Positions 25,324-33,826 of a stretch of DNA of 64,000 nucleotides are shown here, one piece after another. Location of the stretch: NCBI RefSeq assembly GCF_005938745.2, contig NZ_VCBX02000001.1, forward strand, positions 124,001-188,000, in the 5' to 3' direction. A program made the translations under genes and the position numbers. The DNA is from Rhodococcus sp. KBS0724. GTDB taxonomy: Bacteria; Actinomycetota; Actinomycetes; Mycobacteriales; Mycobacteriaceae. Under the pieces are notes generated by a model, which was given only the letters and a program-made list of their open reading frames with translations, was not told the origin of the DNA and made no database searches. Every line of letters starts with the position of its first letter. Within the stretch, counting starts at the first letter, position 1.

Positions 25324-25342
25324 TGGCGCGGGTGATCGCGCA

Positions 25343-25372
25343 TGTTTTGACATTGACGTCAACGTCAAAACA
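25343..25372. promoter_or_regulatory. 30-nt palindromic operator before the acyl-CoA carboxylase gene
   Basis: TGTTTTGAC.TTGACGTCAA.GTCAAAACA is symmetric over 30 nt with a single mismatched pair. It lies 34 bp upstream of the ATG at 25406. The core TTGACGTCAA with flanking TTGAC/GTCAA arms resembles MerR-type (LiuR-like) operators of acyl-CoA catabolism genes (inference). Confidence 0.65.
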
Positions 25373-25405
25373 CACTGTGGCGGTGACTGACTGCGAAACC
25401 TCGAC

Positions 25406-28400
25406 ATGAGACTGCTGATCGCCAATCGAGGCGAGATTGCTCTGCGAATCATTCGAACGGCCCGCGAGCTCGGGATCGACACCGTGTCCGTCTATGCCGC
25501 CGATGACGCAGCAAGCCCGCATGTCGAAGCGGCGACGGAGTCGTTTCCACTGCAGGGCAGCGGCGCATCCGCGTATCTGGATCAAGACACGCTGTTGTCG
25601 ATCGCGCTCGATTCCGCAGTCACGCATATCCACCCCGGATACGGATTCCTCAGTGAGAATCCGGAATTCGCGCGGGCCTGTGCCGGCGCCGGTCTTGTAT
25701 TCGTGGGTCCGAGCGCTGAGGTGCTTCACGTCTTCGGGGACAAGTCGCGCGCGCGTACCGCTGCTGACCGGTCCGGGATTCCGGTGCTGCCCGCGACGGC
25801 GGGCGATGCAAGTCTCGACGAGGTGCGGGAGTTCTTTGCGCGCCATTCGCGAGGGATCATGATCAAGGCACTTGCGGGCGGCGGCGGACGAGGGATGCGG
25901 GTGGTACGCGATCTACCTTCGCTCGACGACGCCTACCGCGCGTGTGCTGCGGAGGCTCAGGCGGGCTTCGGGAGTGCCGCACTGTTTGCCGAGGTGCTCA
26001 GTGAACGTGCTCGCCATATCGAGGTCCAGGTTGCCTCGGCGCCCGGCGCGGCGGGTATCTGTGCACTGGCCCTGGGTGATCGCGATTGCAGTGTTCAACG
26101 CAGGCATCAAAAGCTTGTCGAAGTTGCTCCTGCGCAGGGTCTTTCGGAACCGCTTCGCGATCGTTTGCATTCCGCCGCGGCAAGATTGTGCGCGGAGGCC
26201 GGATATCGTGGGATCGCAACCGTGGAGTTTCTCGTGGAAGAGCGGGGATTCGTTTTCCTCGAGGTCAATCCGCGTATTCAAGTGGAACACACCGTCACCG
26301 AAGAGGTGAGTGGCGTCGATCTTGTCGCCGTGCAGTTGATGATCGCCGACGGCGTCAGTTTCGAATCATTGGGTCTTCCGGACGGGATTTCCTGTGTAGC
26401 AGGGGTTCCTGGGCACCGGGGAACGGTTGCGACGGCGTCGGGTATAGCAATTCAGGTGCGGGTCAACATGGAAACCATGACGCGCGACGGCGGTGCGCGT
26501 TCGGAAACAGGAACGCTCGACGTGTTTGCGCCGCCGAGCGGCCCGGGCGTGCGCGTCGACACCTTCGGTGCGCCGGGCTTGTCGCCGAGTGCCCGCTACG
26601 ACTCCTTGCTGGCGAAGGTGATCACACACACCCGTCGGGCAGATTTTGCTGCGGCCGTGCGCAAGTCGATTGCCGCGCTCGACGAATTTGCGGTAGACGG
26701 GGTGGCGACCAACCTTCTTTTCCTGCGAGCGATTCTGTCGGAGAAGGATTTCTGTGACGGCGCCGTCGATGTCGAGTGGCTGGAGGGACGGATTGCGGAC
26801 CTGGTCCCGGCAGCCGAGGTGTCCCCAATCGCGCCCAACCCTGTTGCTGTGCAGGGTGAGATGGTGGTGCGCGCGCAGATGGCCGGAATAGTTGTCGAGA
26901 TCGCGGCCGTCGGCGATGCCGTTCACGAGGGCGGTCAGGCCGCCGTACTCGAAGCGATGAAGATGCAGCATGTCCTCGCTGCCGAGTCCGATGTCGAGGT
27001 GATTCGGATACTGCGCGGCATCGGCAAAGCCGTAGTTGCCGGCGAACCGCTCATGGTGGTGCGGGATGCCGCAGCGACTGAGAGAGTGGGGCCTTCCGAG
27101 GCCGTCGACCTCGATCTGGTGCGCCGCGATCTCGCGGAAATCCTTGCCCGACATGAAGTGACATTGGATGCGGCGAGACCGGAAGCGGTGGCCAAACGGC
27201 ACAAGCTGGGTCGTCGGACAGCCCGCGAAAATGTCGACGACCTGATCGACGACGGCAGCTTTGTCGAATACGGCGCGTTGACTGTGGCGGCTCAGCGTAG
27301 TCGTCGGAGTGAAGAAGACCTCATCGCGAACACTCCCGCAGACGGATTGATCGGTGGTGTGGCGACGATCAACGGCGCCGAGAGCGTTGTCATTTCGTAC
27401 GATTACTCGGTTCTTGCCGGTACGCAAGGCATGCGCAATCATGCCAAGACGGACCGACTGCTAGCACTCTCCGCCCGTAAGCGCGTTCCCGTGGTGCTGT
27501 TCGCGGAGGGCGGTGGCGGCAGACCCGGTGATACGGATGCGGGAGCAGGGTCGGGACTCGAATTGGGTACCTTCCGGGCGATGGCGGCCTTGCGCGGCCG
27601 AGTCCCGTTGGTGGCCGTCGTATCCGGTCGCTGTTTTGCGGGCAATGCGGCATTGGCGGGTGCGTGCGATGTTCTGATCGCCACGCCGGACGCGACTATC
27701 GGAATGGGTGGCCCGGCAATGGTCGAGGGCGGTGGACTGGGGACCTTCCGTCCCGAGGACATCGGGCCGATCGACGTTCAACGGCGGAACGGTGTTGTGC
27801 ACGTGGTTGCCGAGAACGACGCTGAGGCAGTCGAATTGGCAAAGAAGTATCTCGGCTATTTCCAGGGTGCGACGCAGCAGTGGGCTGCGCCGGATCCTCG
27901 GCTGGCTCGGCACGTGGTGCCGGAGAACCGGCTTCGCTCGTACGACGTGCGGCGCGCCGTCGAGGCGATAGCCGACGTCGATTCGGTGCTGGAGTTGCGG
28001 CGCGATTACGGCCGCGGCGTCGTGACGGCGTTGATCCGGGTGGAAGGCGCCGCTGTTGCCGTGCTCGCCAACAGTAGCGAGCATCTGGGCGGGGCAATCG
28101 ATGCGGAAGCGGCAGACAAGGCGTCGGACTTCCTGGAACTGTGCGAGGCGCATCGGATTCCACTGGTTACGCTCTGCGACACTCCGGGATTCATGGTGGG
28201 CCCGGATTCCGAGGAACAGGCCACGGTACGGCGGTTCGGCCGCTTCTTCGTGGCCGGTGCGAGGCTCACGGTGCCGTTCGGGACGGTGATTCTTCGTAAG
28301 GGTTACGGTCTCGGAGCCATGGCAATGGCCGGTGGGTCGTTCCACGCGCCCGAGTTCACGGTGGCGTGGCCGACAGGTGAGATCGGGCCGATGGGGCTCG

Positions 28401-28627
28401 AAGGCGCTGTACGACTGGGCTTCCGGAAGGAACTCGAATCAGTTGAGGATCCGGCGGCGCGGGAAACCCTGTTCGGTCAGTTCGTCGAACTGGCCTACGC
28501 ACAGGGCAAGGCGCTGATGGCGGCAACGATATTCGAGTTGGACGACGTCATCGATCCGGCGGATACCAGGAAGTGGATCAGGCAGTTGTCGCCAACGCCG
28601 CAGCCAGACCGAAAGCCACTGCCATGA
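25406..28627 (+). CDS. Single-chain multidomain acyl-CoA carboxylase
   Basis: 1073 residues. Biotin carboxylase (about 1-450): MRLLIANRGEIALRIIRTA, ATP-grasp loop KALAGGGGRGMRVV, RDCSVQRRHQKLVEVAPA, FLEVNPRIQVEHTVTEEVSGVDLV. Biotin carrier domain (about 480-560) with biotinyl Lys519 in EAMKMQHV. Carboxyltransferase (about 580-1073) with beta and alpha halves (RKRVPVVLFAEGGGGRPGD; TLCDTPGFMVGPDSEEQATVRRFGRFF). One polypeptide carrying BC, BCCP and CT matches the long-chain acyl-CoA carboxylases described in mycobacteria (LCC type). It fixes bicarbonate onto an acyl-CoA alpha carbon. The exact acyl chain is unknown. Its 3-prime end overlaps the converging copD by 50 bp. Confidence 0.9.
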   Translation: MRLLIANRGEIALRIIRTARELGIDTVSVYAADDAASPHVEAATESFPLQGSGASAYLDQDTLLSIALDSAVTHIHPGYGFLSENPEFARACAGAGLVFVGPSAEVLHVFGDKSRARTAADRSGIPVLPATAGDASLDEVREFFARHSRGIMIKALAGGGGRGMRVVRDLPSLDDAYRACAAEAQAGFGSAALFAEVLSERARHIEVQVASAPGAAGICALALGDRDCSVQRRHQKLVEVAPAQGLSEPLRDRLHSAAARLCAEAGYRGIATVEFLVEERGFVFLEVNPRIQVEHTVTEEVSGVDLVAVQLMIADGVSFESLGLPDGISCVAGVPGHRGTVATASGIAIQVRVNMETMTRDGGARSETGTLDVFAPPSGPGVRVDTFGAPGLSPSARYDSLLAKVITHTRRADFAAAVRKSIAALDEFAVDGVATNLLFLRAILSEKDFCDGAVDVEWLEGRIADLVPAAEVSPIAPNPVAVQGEMVVRAQMAGIVVEIAAVGDAVHEGGQAAVLEAMKMQHVLAAESDVEVIRILRGIGKAVVAGEPLMVVRDAAATERVGPSEAVDLDLVRRDLAEILARHEVTLDAARPEAVAKRHKLGRRTARENVDDLIDDGSFVEYGALTVAAQRSRRSEEDLIANTPADGLIGGVATINGAESVVISYDYSVLAGTQGMRNHAKTDRLLALSARKRVPVVLFAEGGGGRPGDTDAGAGSGLELGTFRAMAALRGRVPLVAVVSGRCFAGNAALAGACDVLIATPDATIGMGGPAMVEGGGLGTFRPEDIGPIDVQRRNGVVHVVAENDAEAVELAKKYLGYFQGATQQWAAPDPRLARHVVPENRLRSYDVRRAVEAIADVDSVLELRRDYGRGVVTALIRVEGAAVAVLANSSEHLGGAIDAEAADKASDFLELCEAHRIPLVTLCDTPGFMVGPDSEEQATVRRFGRFFVAGARLTVPFGTVILRKGYGLGAMAMAGGSFHAPEFTVAWPTGEIGPMGLEGAVRLGFRKELESVEDPAARETLFGQFVELAYAQGKALMAATIFELDDVIDPADTRKWIRQLSPTPQPDRKPLP

Positions 28628-29519
28628 GCATAACTTCGCCGATTGCGCGGCGTAGCGATCCCTCGGCGCTCATGCGGTGGGCGGCACTCGCGACCACCCA
28701 TGTACGACGCCACCACCACCCCAACCCGAGGAGCAGGGCAACGGCAACGAGCTTGGCGAGGACGACGCGGCCGTAGGCGGTGTCGTAGAAGGCCGACAGC
28801 GATTCGAGTCGTACGGCCGCGTTGACGGTTCCCGTGATGACCAGTGCGAGAACACATCGCCAGGCGAGGGCAGAGTATTTCGGCAGCCACAGTGCCCACG
28901 CACCGCGGGCGGGCATGGCGAGCGCGAGCGCGGCGAGAACACCGAACCACAGGCCTGCGGCGAGTACGTGGATGGCGTCGAGGATGGAACCGAAGCTCTG
29001 CTGCGCCATGTGGCCGGTGATGGGGCGGGTGGCGAGAGCAAGTGCGGTGACAACCAATGCCGGTGCAACGGGCACTGTTTCAGGGTTCTTGAATCCGTAC
29101 ACGCCGTAGCAGACGACGGCAAAAGCGCAGACGATGATGGCTGCTCCCACCCGGCCGACATTGACTTCGCCGACAAAAGTAGCGAAGTGGCCGACGGTCA
29201 GAGCCGTGATCGGCTGTCCGTCGGCGGCCGCGGCACTCAGTGCGAGCAAAGCGATTTCGGCAACCAACCAGACTGCGGCGATGGCGGTGAGTTGAGTCCA
29301 CATCGCGGCGTTGGGGGAAGCCGGCCGGCGTTCGCCTCGGCCCATCCAGGCAAGTGTGGCGATTCCCAGTGTCACGGAACCACATCCGATGGCGAGGACA
29401 CGTACCGTGCTGGACGCTTCGGGGCCGGCTGGGCTTGCCAATCCCCAGGCGATCAGCACTCCCAGAAGTGCCGTGGGTACGGCAAACAGCAACCACCATC
29501 TGTTTGCCGTACCGCTCAC
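28578..29519 (-). CDS. copD: Copper resistance protein CopD (membrane)
   Basis: 313 residues from GTG 29519, 4 bp after the copC stop; the longer frame to 29642 lies inside copC. About eight membrane helices. The CopD domain is recognised by ITGHMAQQSFGSILDAIHVLAAGLWFG and the final WWWRRTW/H segment. It is thought to work with CopC in copper transfer across the membrane. It is the last gene of the YcnI-CopC-CopD set. Its final 50 bp overlap the converging carboxylase gene. Confidence 0.88.
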   Translation of the reverse strand: MSGTANRWWLLFAVPTALLGVLIAWGLASPAGPEASSTVRVLAIGCGSVTLGIATLAWMGRGERRPASPNAAMWTQLTAIAAVWLVAEIALLALSAAAADGQPITALTVGHFATFVGEVNVGRVGAAIIVCAFAVVCYGVYGFKNPETVPVAPALVVTALALATRPITGHMAQQSFGSILDAIHVLAAGLWFGVLAALALAMPARGAWALWLPKYSALAWRCVLALVITGTVNAAVRLESLSAFYDTAYGRVVLAKLVAVALLLGLGWWWRRTWVVASAAHRMSAEGSLRRAIGEVMLMAVAFGLAAALATTA

Positions 29520-29523
29520 GGGA

Positions 29524-30072
29524 TCAGCTCGACTTCGGCTTGCGCAGCACGAAGAACAGCGCGCCACCGAAGACGACAACACCGGCGAGGATGAATCCCC
29601 AGACCGGGATGCTGCTCGACGACTCGGACGACGAACTGTCACTAGCCGACGCGGCCGGGGTGACCGGTGTGCCGGGACCGGCCTCGGTGAGTGTGAAGTT
29701 CAGCGTTCCCTGGACGGGGTGACCGTCGGCGGACGTGACGCGATACGCGATCGTGTACACACCGGCAGGTCCCAGATCTCCCAGGTCCACACTCACGGTT
29801 GCGCCCTCGACGGAGGGCTCACCCTTGGACCATTGGTCACGGCTGTCCCCGGGCCCCGTAACGGTCAACGCCGCGAACTGCGCTTGCAGGGCTTCGTTGA
29901 AACTGACGGAAACGTTGTCCGGGGGAACCTGGATGGACGCGCCGTTCTCGGGGTTCGACCCGACCACAGCGGAGTGCGCGCCGGCCGTGCCCACCCCGAG
30001 CATCGACGCGAGCATGGCAAGTAGGCCGACAGTGACGACCTTCAATCCGGTACTCGAGATCCGTGTGCTCAT
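29524..30072 (-). CDS. copC: Copper-binding periplasmic protein CopC with C-terminal anchor
   Basis: 182 residues. A signal peptide ends GVGTAGA, leaving His33 as the mature N-terminus (HSAVVGSNPENGA), the ligand of the CopC Cu(II) site; the second ligand region is SADGHPVQGTLNFTL. A Ser/Glu-rich linker precedes a C-terminal membrane helix (IPVWGFILAGVVVFGGALFFVLRKPKSS), so the protein stays membrane-bound. It overlaps the YcnI gene by ATGA and is followed after 4 bp by copD. Confidence 0.92.
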   Translation of the reverse strand: MSTRISSTGLKVVTVGLLAMLASMLGVGTAGAHSAVVGSNPENGASIQVPPDNVSVSFNEALQAQFAALTVTGPGDSRDQWSKGEPSVEGATVSVDLGDLGPAGVYTIAYRVTSADGHPVQGTLNFTLTEAGPGTPVTPAASASDSSSSESSSSIPVWGFILAGVVVFGGALFFVLRKPKSS

Positions 30073-30737
30073 GAACGCTTGCTCCTCACCAGTGCGCCCA
30101 GGCCCAGTGCAGCGCCGAGCGCGCCGAGAACCAGTCCGGCTCCTCCGAGCCAGCGGGCGGTGTTGTCGTTCGATGATTCTGTCGCAGATGTCTCGTTCGC
30201 GGCGTGGGTATCGGTGGTGCTCCCGTGCGCGTCACCCGTGGCGGCCGCCAAGGTCAGGGACGGAGCCGGCTTGTCCGGCTCACTGCCGTCGGCGAGGGCT
30301 GCCTGATCCCAGTTGACGACGTTGCCGTCGCTGTACGTCTGCACCGCATTGAACGAGACCTCGTCCTGCGTTGGCAGCGGTCCGGCGGAGAGAACGAACT
30401 GTTGGAACTGGCCGGGGCCGACGCCGACGCCGGGATCTGCCGTCCAGGTCACGGACTTGGCAACCAACGACGTCGGATCCTTCTCGACGACGGCCGTCCA
30501 ACCTGGCATCGGTTCGGTGCGCGCGGACTTGAGGTCGGGCAGCGCCACCGTCACCTTGGTGGTCGACGCGGTGTCGGATTCAGTGGGCACGCGGAAGGTC
30601 AAAACGCTGTACCCGCCCTGAGTCGCTCCTGGAGCTACGACGCTGACGTGCGCTGACGCGATTCCACCGGCAAGCAGGATGGCTCCGCCGGTTGCTGTTG
30701 CCGTGATGAGCGCACGCGAAATCAGGGTGTTCTTCAT
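30069..30737 (-). CDS. YcnI-family copper-binding protein (DUF1775)
   Basis: 222 residues. A signal peptide ends GGIASA, leaving His30 first in the mature chain (HVSVVAPGATQGGYSVLTFRVPTES), a feature of the YcnI Cu(II) site. A conserved Trp is present in MPGWTAVV. The Thr/Ser-rich linker (HGSTTDTHAANETSATESS) carries two more His and leads to a C-terminal membrane helix and RSKRS. It heads the coupled YcnI-CopC-CopD set, following the membrane protein at 30786 after 48 bp. Confidence 0.9.
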   Translation of the reverse strand: MKNTLISRALITATATGGAILLAGGIASAHVSVVAPGATQGGYSVLTFRVPTESDTASTTKVTVALPDLKSARTEPMPGWTAVVEKDPTSLVAKSVTWTADPGVGVGPGQFQQFVLSAGPLPTQDEVSFNAVQTYSDGNVVNWDQAALADGSEPDKPAPSLTLAAATGDAHGSTTDTHAANETSATESSNDNTARWLGGAGLVLGALGAALGLGALVRSKRS

Positions 30738-30785
30738 TGTGAATGTGTCCTCTTGGTCTGGTGAAGGGTTGTGAGTGCGAGTTCT

Positions 30786-31313
30786 TCAAACCAGAGCGGG
30801 AGGTCCACGCGGCGAAATGCCGGCGCGAAGGAGAGTGTCGACGGGGCCGCGGTGGTGCGTCGTCGGGAATCGCCGGATTCGGGCTGCAACGGGCGTCGCC
30901 GGCGCTGACAGCACTACTCGCACGACGTGGGTGATTACGCGGAACAGTCGCTCGGCAGCCAATACGAGGGTCGCGCAGACGAGCGTGGCGACTATGTGTG
31001 CTCCCAGCATCGCCAGCCCTGGAGAACGGGCCGGAGAAGGGGAATGAGAATGCATGGAGAGCGCCATGGTGGTGTGCGCTGCCAGTTGGCCGGCGCCGAG
31101 AGCCGCGATGAGTGGCAGTGGTCCGCGCGCCAGAACGGGGAGTGTTCCGGTGATGGCACCGATAGCCGAACACACGGCTATCAGCAGTGTCAGCGACGAC
31201 GCCGGCGGTACGTCGCCGCCGGCCAGGCCGTGCGCTGCGATGGCAAGAGCGGTCGACACAGCCCCGACAGCACTACCCCGAAGGAGTGCTGTCGTGGGCG
31301 CGTCGGTGGACAC
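30786..31313 (-). CDS. Small membrane protein upstream of the copper genes
   Basis: 175 residues, about four membrane segments. A His/Met-containing loop (AAHTTMALSMHSHSPSPARS, residues about 78-97) could bind copper. The C-terminus is basic. No named family is recognised with certainty, but a protein of this kind often accompanies ycnI-copC-copD in actinobacteria (inference). It starts 10 bp after the DUF6474 stop. Confidence 0.7.
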   Translation of the reverse strand: MSTDAPTTALLRGSAVGAVSTALAIAAHGLAGGDVPPASSLTLLIAVCSAIGAITGTLPVLARGPLPLIAALGAGQLAAHTTMALSMHSHSPSPARSPGLAMLGAHIVATLVCATLVLAAERLFRVITHVVRVVLSAPATPVAARIRRFPTTHHRGPVDTLLRAGISPRGPPALV

Positions 31314-31323
31314 TCGAGCAGGT

Positions 31324-31977
31324 CTAGCGGACGCCGAGGCGTGCGAGCAGATCAGCCTCTACGCCGTCGAGTTCAGTGGAAATAGCGTGGTGGGCGGCCT
31401 TGCGGCGAGCCTGCGGCATCTGCTCGGCTGCCCGCACTGCGGTGCTCAGATCGCTCAGACGCTCACGGATGGCCGCGGCAAAACGCTGCGTTTCGGCGTC
31501 GTTCGGCTTGTGGCTGAGGATCTCGGTGACCGAGCTTTCCGCTCCCGCAATGCGGGCGCTCAGCTTGGCGCCGTGGCCCGTGTAGTCGCCCAATTGGTCG
31601 ACGGCGATGCCCATTTTCTGAGCGCGCGCGGTGTCCAACTGACCCCGAACTGCGGTTGCGGCCCGATAGATGATCGGCAGCAGAACCGGAGCCAACAGGC
31701 GAGCGACACCCAGGTACTTGCGCACCTTGGCAACGGTCAGACCCTGATTCGCAGCGGCCTTTTCCTGGGCCTTCAAGGTAGCGATCTGCGCCTTTTCGAT
31801 CTTGTGCGTCGAATCGATCTCAGCCTTCTCCAGCTTCTTGATCGACTTGGTCTCGACCTTGTCGCGCTTGCGTTGGCTCTTGGCGTTGAGTTTCGCCTCG
31901 ACCTCGGCCTTGTGCTTGAGAGCCTTCGCCTCCGCCTTGCGGGTGGCACGAGACTTTCGCTTCTTGAACAACCCCAT
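31324..31977 (-). CDS. DUF6474 family protein
   Basis: 217 residues from ATG 31977 (MGLFKKRKSRATRKAEAKALKHK); the frame extends to 32064 without a better start. The first 90 residues are a very charged Lys/Glu/Ala helix, likely coiled coil. A weak hydrophobic patch (VARLLAPVLLPIIYRAATAVRG) is followed by another helical region. The family is restricted to mycolic-acid actinomycetes and has no known role. It diverges from the nuclease gene at 32066. Confidence 0.75.
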   Translation of the reverse strand: MGLFKKRKSRATRKAEAKALKHKAEVEAKLNAKSQRKRDKVETKSIKKLEKAEIDSTHKIEKAQIATLKAQEKAAANQGLTVAKVRKYLGVARLLAPVLLPIIYRAATAVRGQLDTARAQKMGIAVDQLGDYTGHGAKLSARIAGAESSVTEILSHKPNDAETQRFAAAIRERLSDLSTAVRAAEQMPQARRKAAHHAISTELDGVEADLLARLGVR

Positions 31978-32065
31978 CGAAAAGGACCCCGTTTCCAGGT
32001 GTTTGTGCGCTGCCAGGTACCTGCGCTTCGGCTTCAGCCTAGGGGAGCACATAATCTTCGTCATC

Positions 32066-33658
32066 GTGTGTTCCGATAAAAGCCCCGCGCCCTCGCTCCC
32101 TCTGATCGATTCAGGGGCGCTGACGCGTTGCCGTCATCGGGTGCGTCTCGACGGATTGTTTCCGGGCAAATGGGCGTCGGAGCCTCTCGACACGGGCATC
32201 AAACAGCGTCAGGAATCGGCAACCGCCAAGCGCGCGGAGATCGCGGAGCTGGTGATCGGTGCCGCTCCTGATCGCTGGGTGCGGATCAACGCTGATCAGT
32301 CGACGGCGACGCAAGCTCGCGACACCCTGGCCGCCTGTGAAGCCGGCGCCGACCGCATCTGGGGCGCCGTGTTGCCCGTCGAACGCGACACCGGCCGCAA
32401 AGGTCGATGCGAAATGCTGATCCGCGATACCGAGGGCGGCGGCTATATCCCGGTGATCGTCGTCAACCACAAGGTCACCGACCCGGGGCAGGGCGCGATC
32501 ACATCGGGACTGTTCGAGTGGGAGCCTGCAGTCGATCCGAAGCGCAAGGTACGAGGCCAGGTTCGTGACCAGATGCGCGTCGCGCAGGTTTACCGGATGC
32601 TCGAGCGCCGGGGACTGGCAAGTCCGTCGTTGCAGGCGGGTGCGATCGGTTACAACGGCGACTGCATCCTCGTTCACGACCTGAGTGCGATTCTCGAGGA
32701 TTACGACGAGCGCTACGACGACAGGATTGCCGTGGCGCGCGGTGAGGTGCTGACGTCGCCCTCACAGGTCAGTGAGTGCAAATCGTGCCCGTGGTGGACC
32801 GAGTGCAAGGAAGAGTTGGTCCGCAACCGCGACGTCAGCCTCGTCGCCGTCGGATCGCGGGCCGAGCTTCTGCGTGACGCCGGATGCAACACCATCGATC
32901 AGCTTGCGGCCTGGGAGGGCGAGCCGCTCGAGGATTGGCCGCACGGAAACTTCGAGGACGCCGTCGTAATCGCGAAGGCGTGGCTGGCGGGCGCTCCGTT
33001 GGTACGACGCTTCGAGAAGATCTCGGTGACGCGGGCGGACATCGAGATCGACGTCGACATGGAGAGTTACCAGGAGCACGGCGCTTATCTGTGGGGAACT
33101 TTGCTCAATGTCGGCGGCTTCTCGATGTATCGGGGATTTGCGACGTGGGATCCGTTGCCGACGCGTGACGAGGCGCGATCGTTCGCGGAGTTCTGGGGTT
33201 GGCTGATGGCAGAGCGCGCGGCCGCAGCCGTATCCGGCAAAACTTTTGCTGCCTACTGCTATTCACGTTCCGCGGAAGACAAGTGGCTTCTGGATTCTGC
33301 TCGCCGATTTGCCGGCGAACCGGGTATTCCGACCAAAGAGGAGATCCGCGAGTTCATCGACAGTCCGCAGTGGGTCGACATCTACCAAGCTGTCAGCGAC
33401 CAGTTCATCTGCCCGGATGGCAAGGGGCTCAAAAAGATTGCGCCCGTTGCCGGATTCCATTGGCGCGACGCCGAAGCCGGTGGTGAAGCCTCGATGGCGT
33501 GGTACCGCGAGGCGGTCGGCTACGACGGTGAGCCGGACGAGACACAACGGACACGGATCCTGCAGTACAACGAGGATGATGTCATCGCCACCAAGGTCTT
33601 ACGTGAGTGGATGACGGACCGCGCGGAGAAGGAAATTCCGCTCGCCTCCGAGCTGTAA
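32066..33658 (+). CDS. TM0106-type RecB-like nuclease
   Basis: 530 residues from GTG 32066. An N-terminal Cas4/RecB-like nuclease region (about 30-230: DRIWGAVLPVERDTGRKGRCEMLIRDTEGGGYIPVIVVNHKV) is followed by a cysteine cluster (SECKSCPWWTECKEE, about 235-250) able to hold an iron-sulfur centre with another Cys, and by a C-terminal RNase H-like exonuclease domain (VDMESYQEHGAYLWGTLL; GKTFAAYCYSRSAEDKWLLDSARRF; YNEDDVIATKVLREWM). This is the layout of TM0106-family predicted nucleases. Biological role unknown. Transcribed alone, divergent from the DUF6474 gene. Confidence 0.87.
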   Translation: MCSDKSPAPSLPLIDSGALTRCRHRVRLDGLFPGKWASEPLDTGIKQRQESATAKRAEIAELVIGAAPDRWVRINADQSTATQARDTLAACEAGADRIWGAVLPVERDTGRKGRCEMLIRDTEGGGYIPVIVVNHKVTDPGQGAITSGLFEWEPAVDPKRKVRGQVRDQMRVAQVYRMLERRGLASPSLQAGAIGYNGDCILVHDLSAILEDYDERYDDRIAVARGEVLTSPSQVSECKSCPWWTECKEELVRNRDVSLVAVGSRAELLRDAGCNTIDQLAAWEGEPLEDWPHGNFEDAVVIAKAWLAGAPLVRRFEKISVTRADIEIDVDMESYQEHGAYLWGTLLNVGGFSMYRGFATWDPLPTRDEARSFAEFWGWLMAERAAAAVSGKTFAAYCYSRSAEDKWLLDSARRFAGEPGIPTKEEIREFIDSPQWVDIYQAVSDQFICPDGKGLKKIAPVAGFHWRDAEAGGEASMAWYREAVGYDGEPDETQRTRILQYNEDDVIATKVLREWMTDRAEKEIPLASEL

Positions 33659-33826
33659 TCCGGCGTAATCGACCGGCGTACTCGACAAAGCTGGTTACTG
33701 TTATGTCCTAAAAGTATGGAATGCCGGATTTAACAAGAAGTTTCACAACCTAATTACCTTCCATGGTGTGTCTCGACCTCGCGCACGCGCTACCGTCATC
33801 TGGTGGCTCCATGACGGGGGTGTCGA

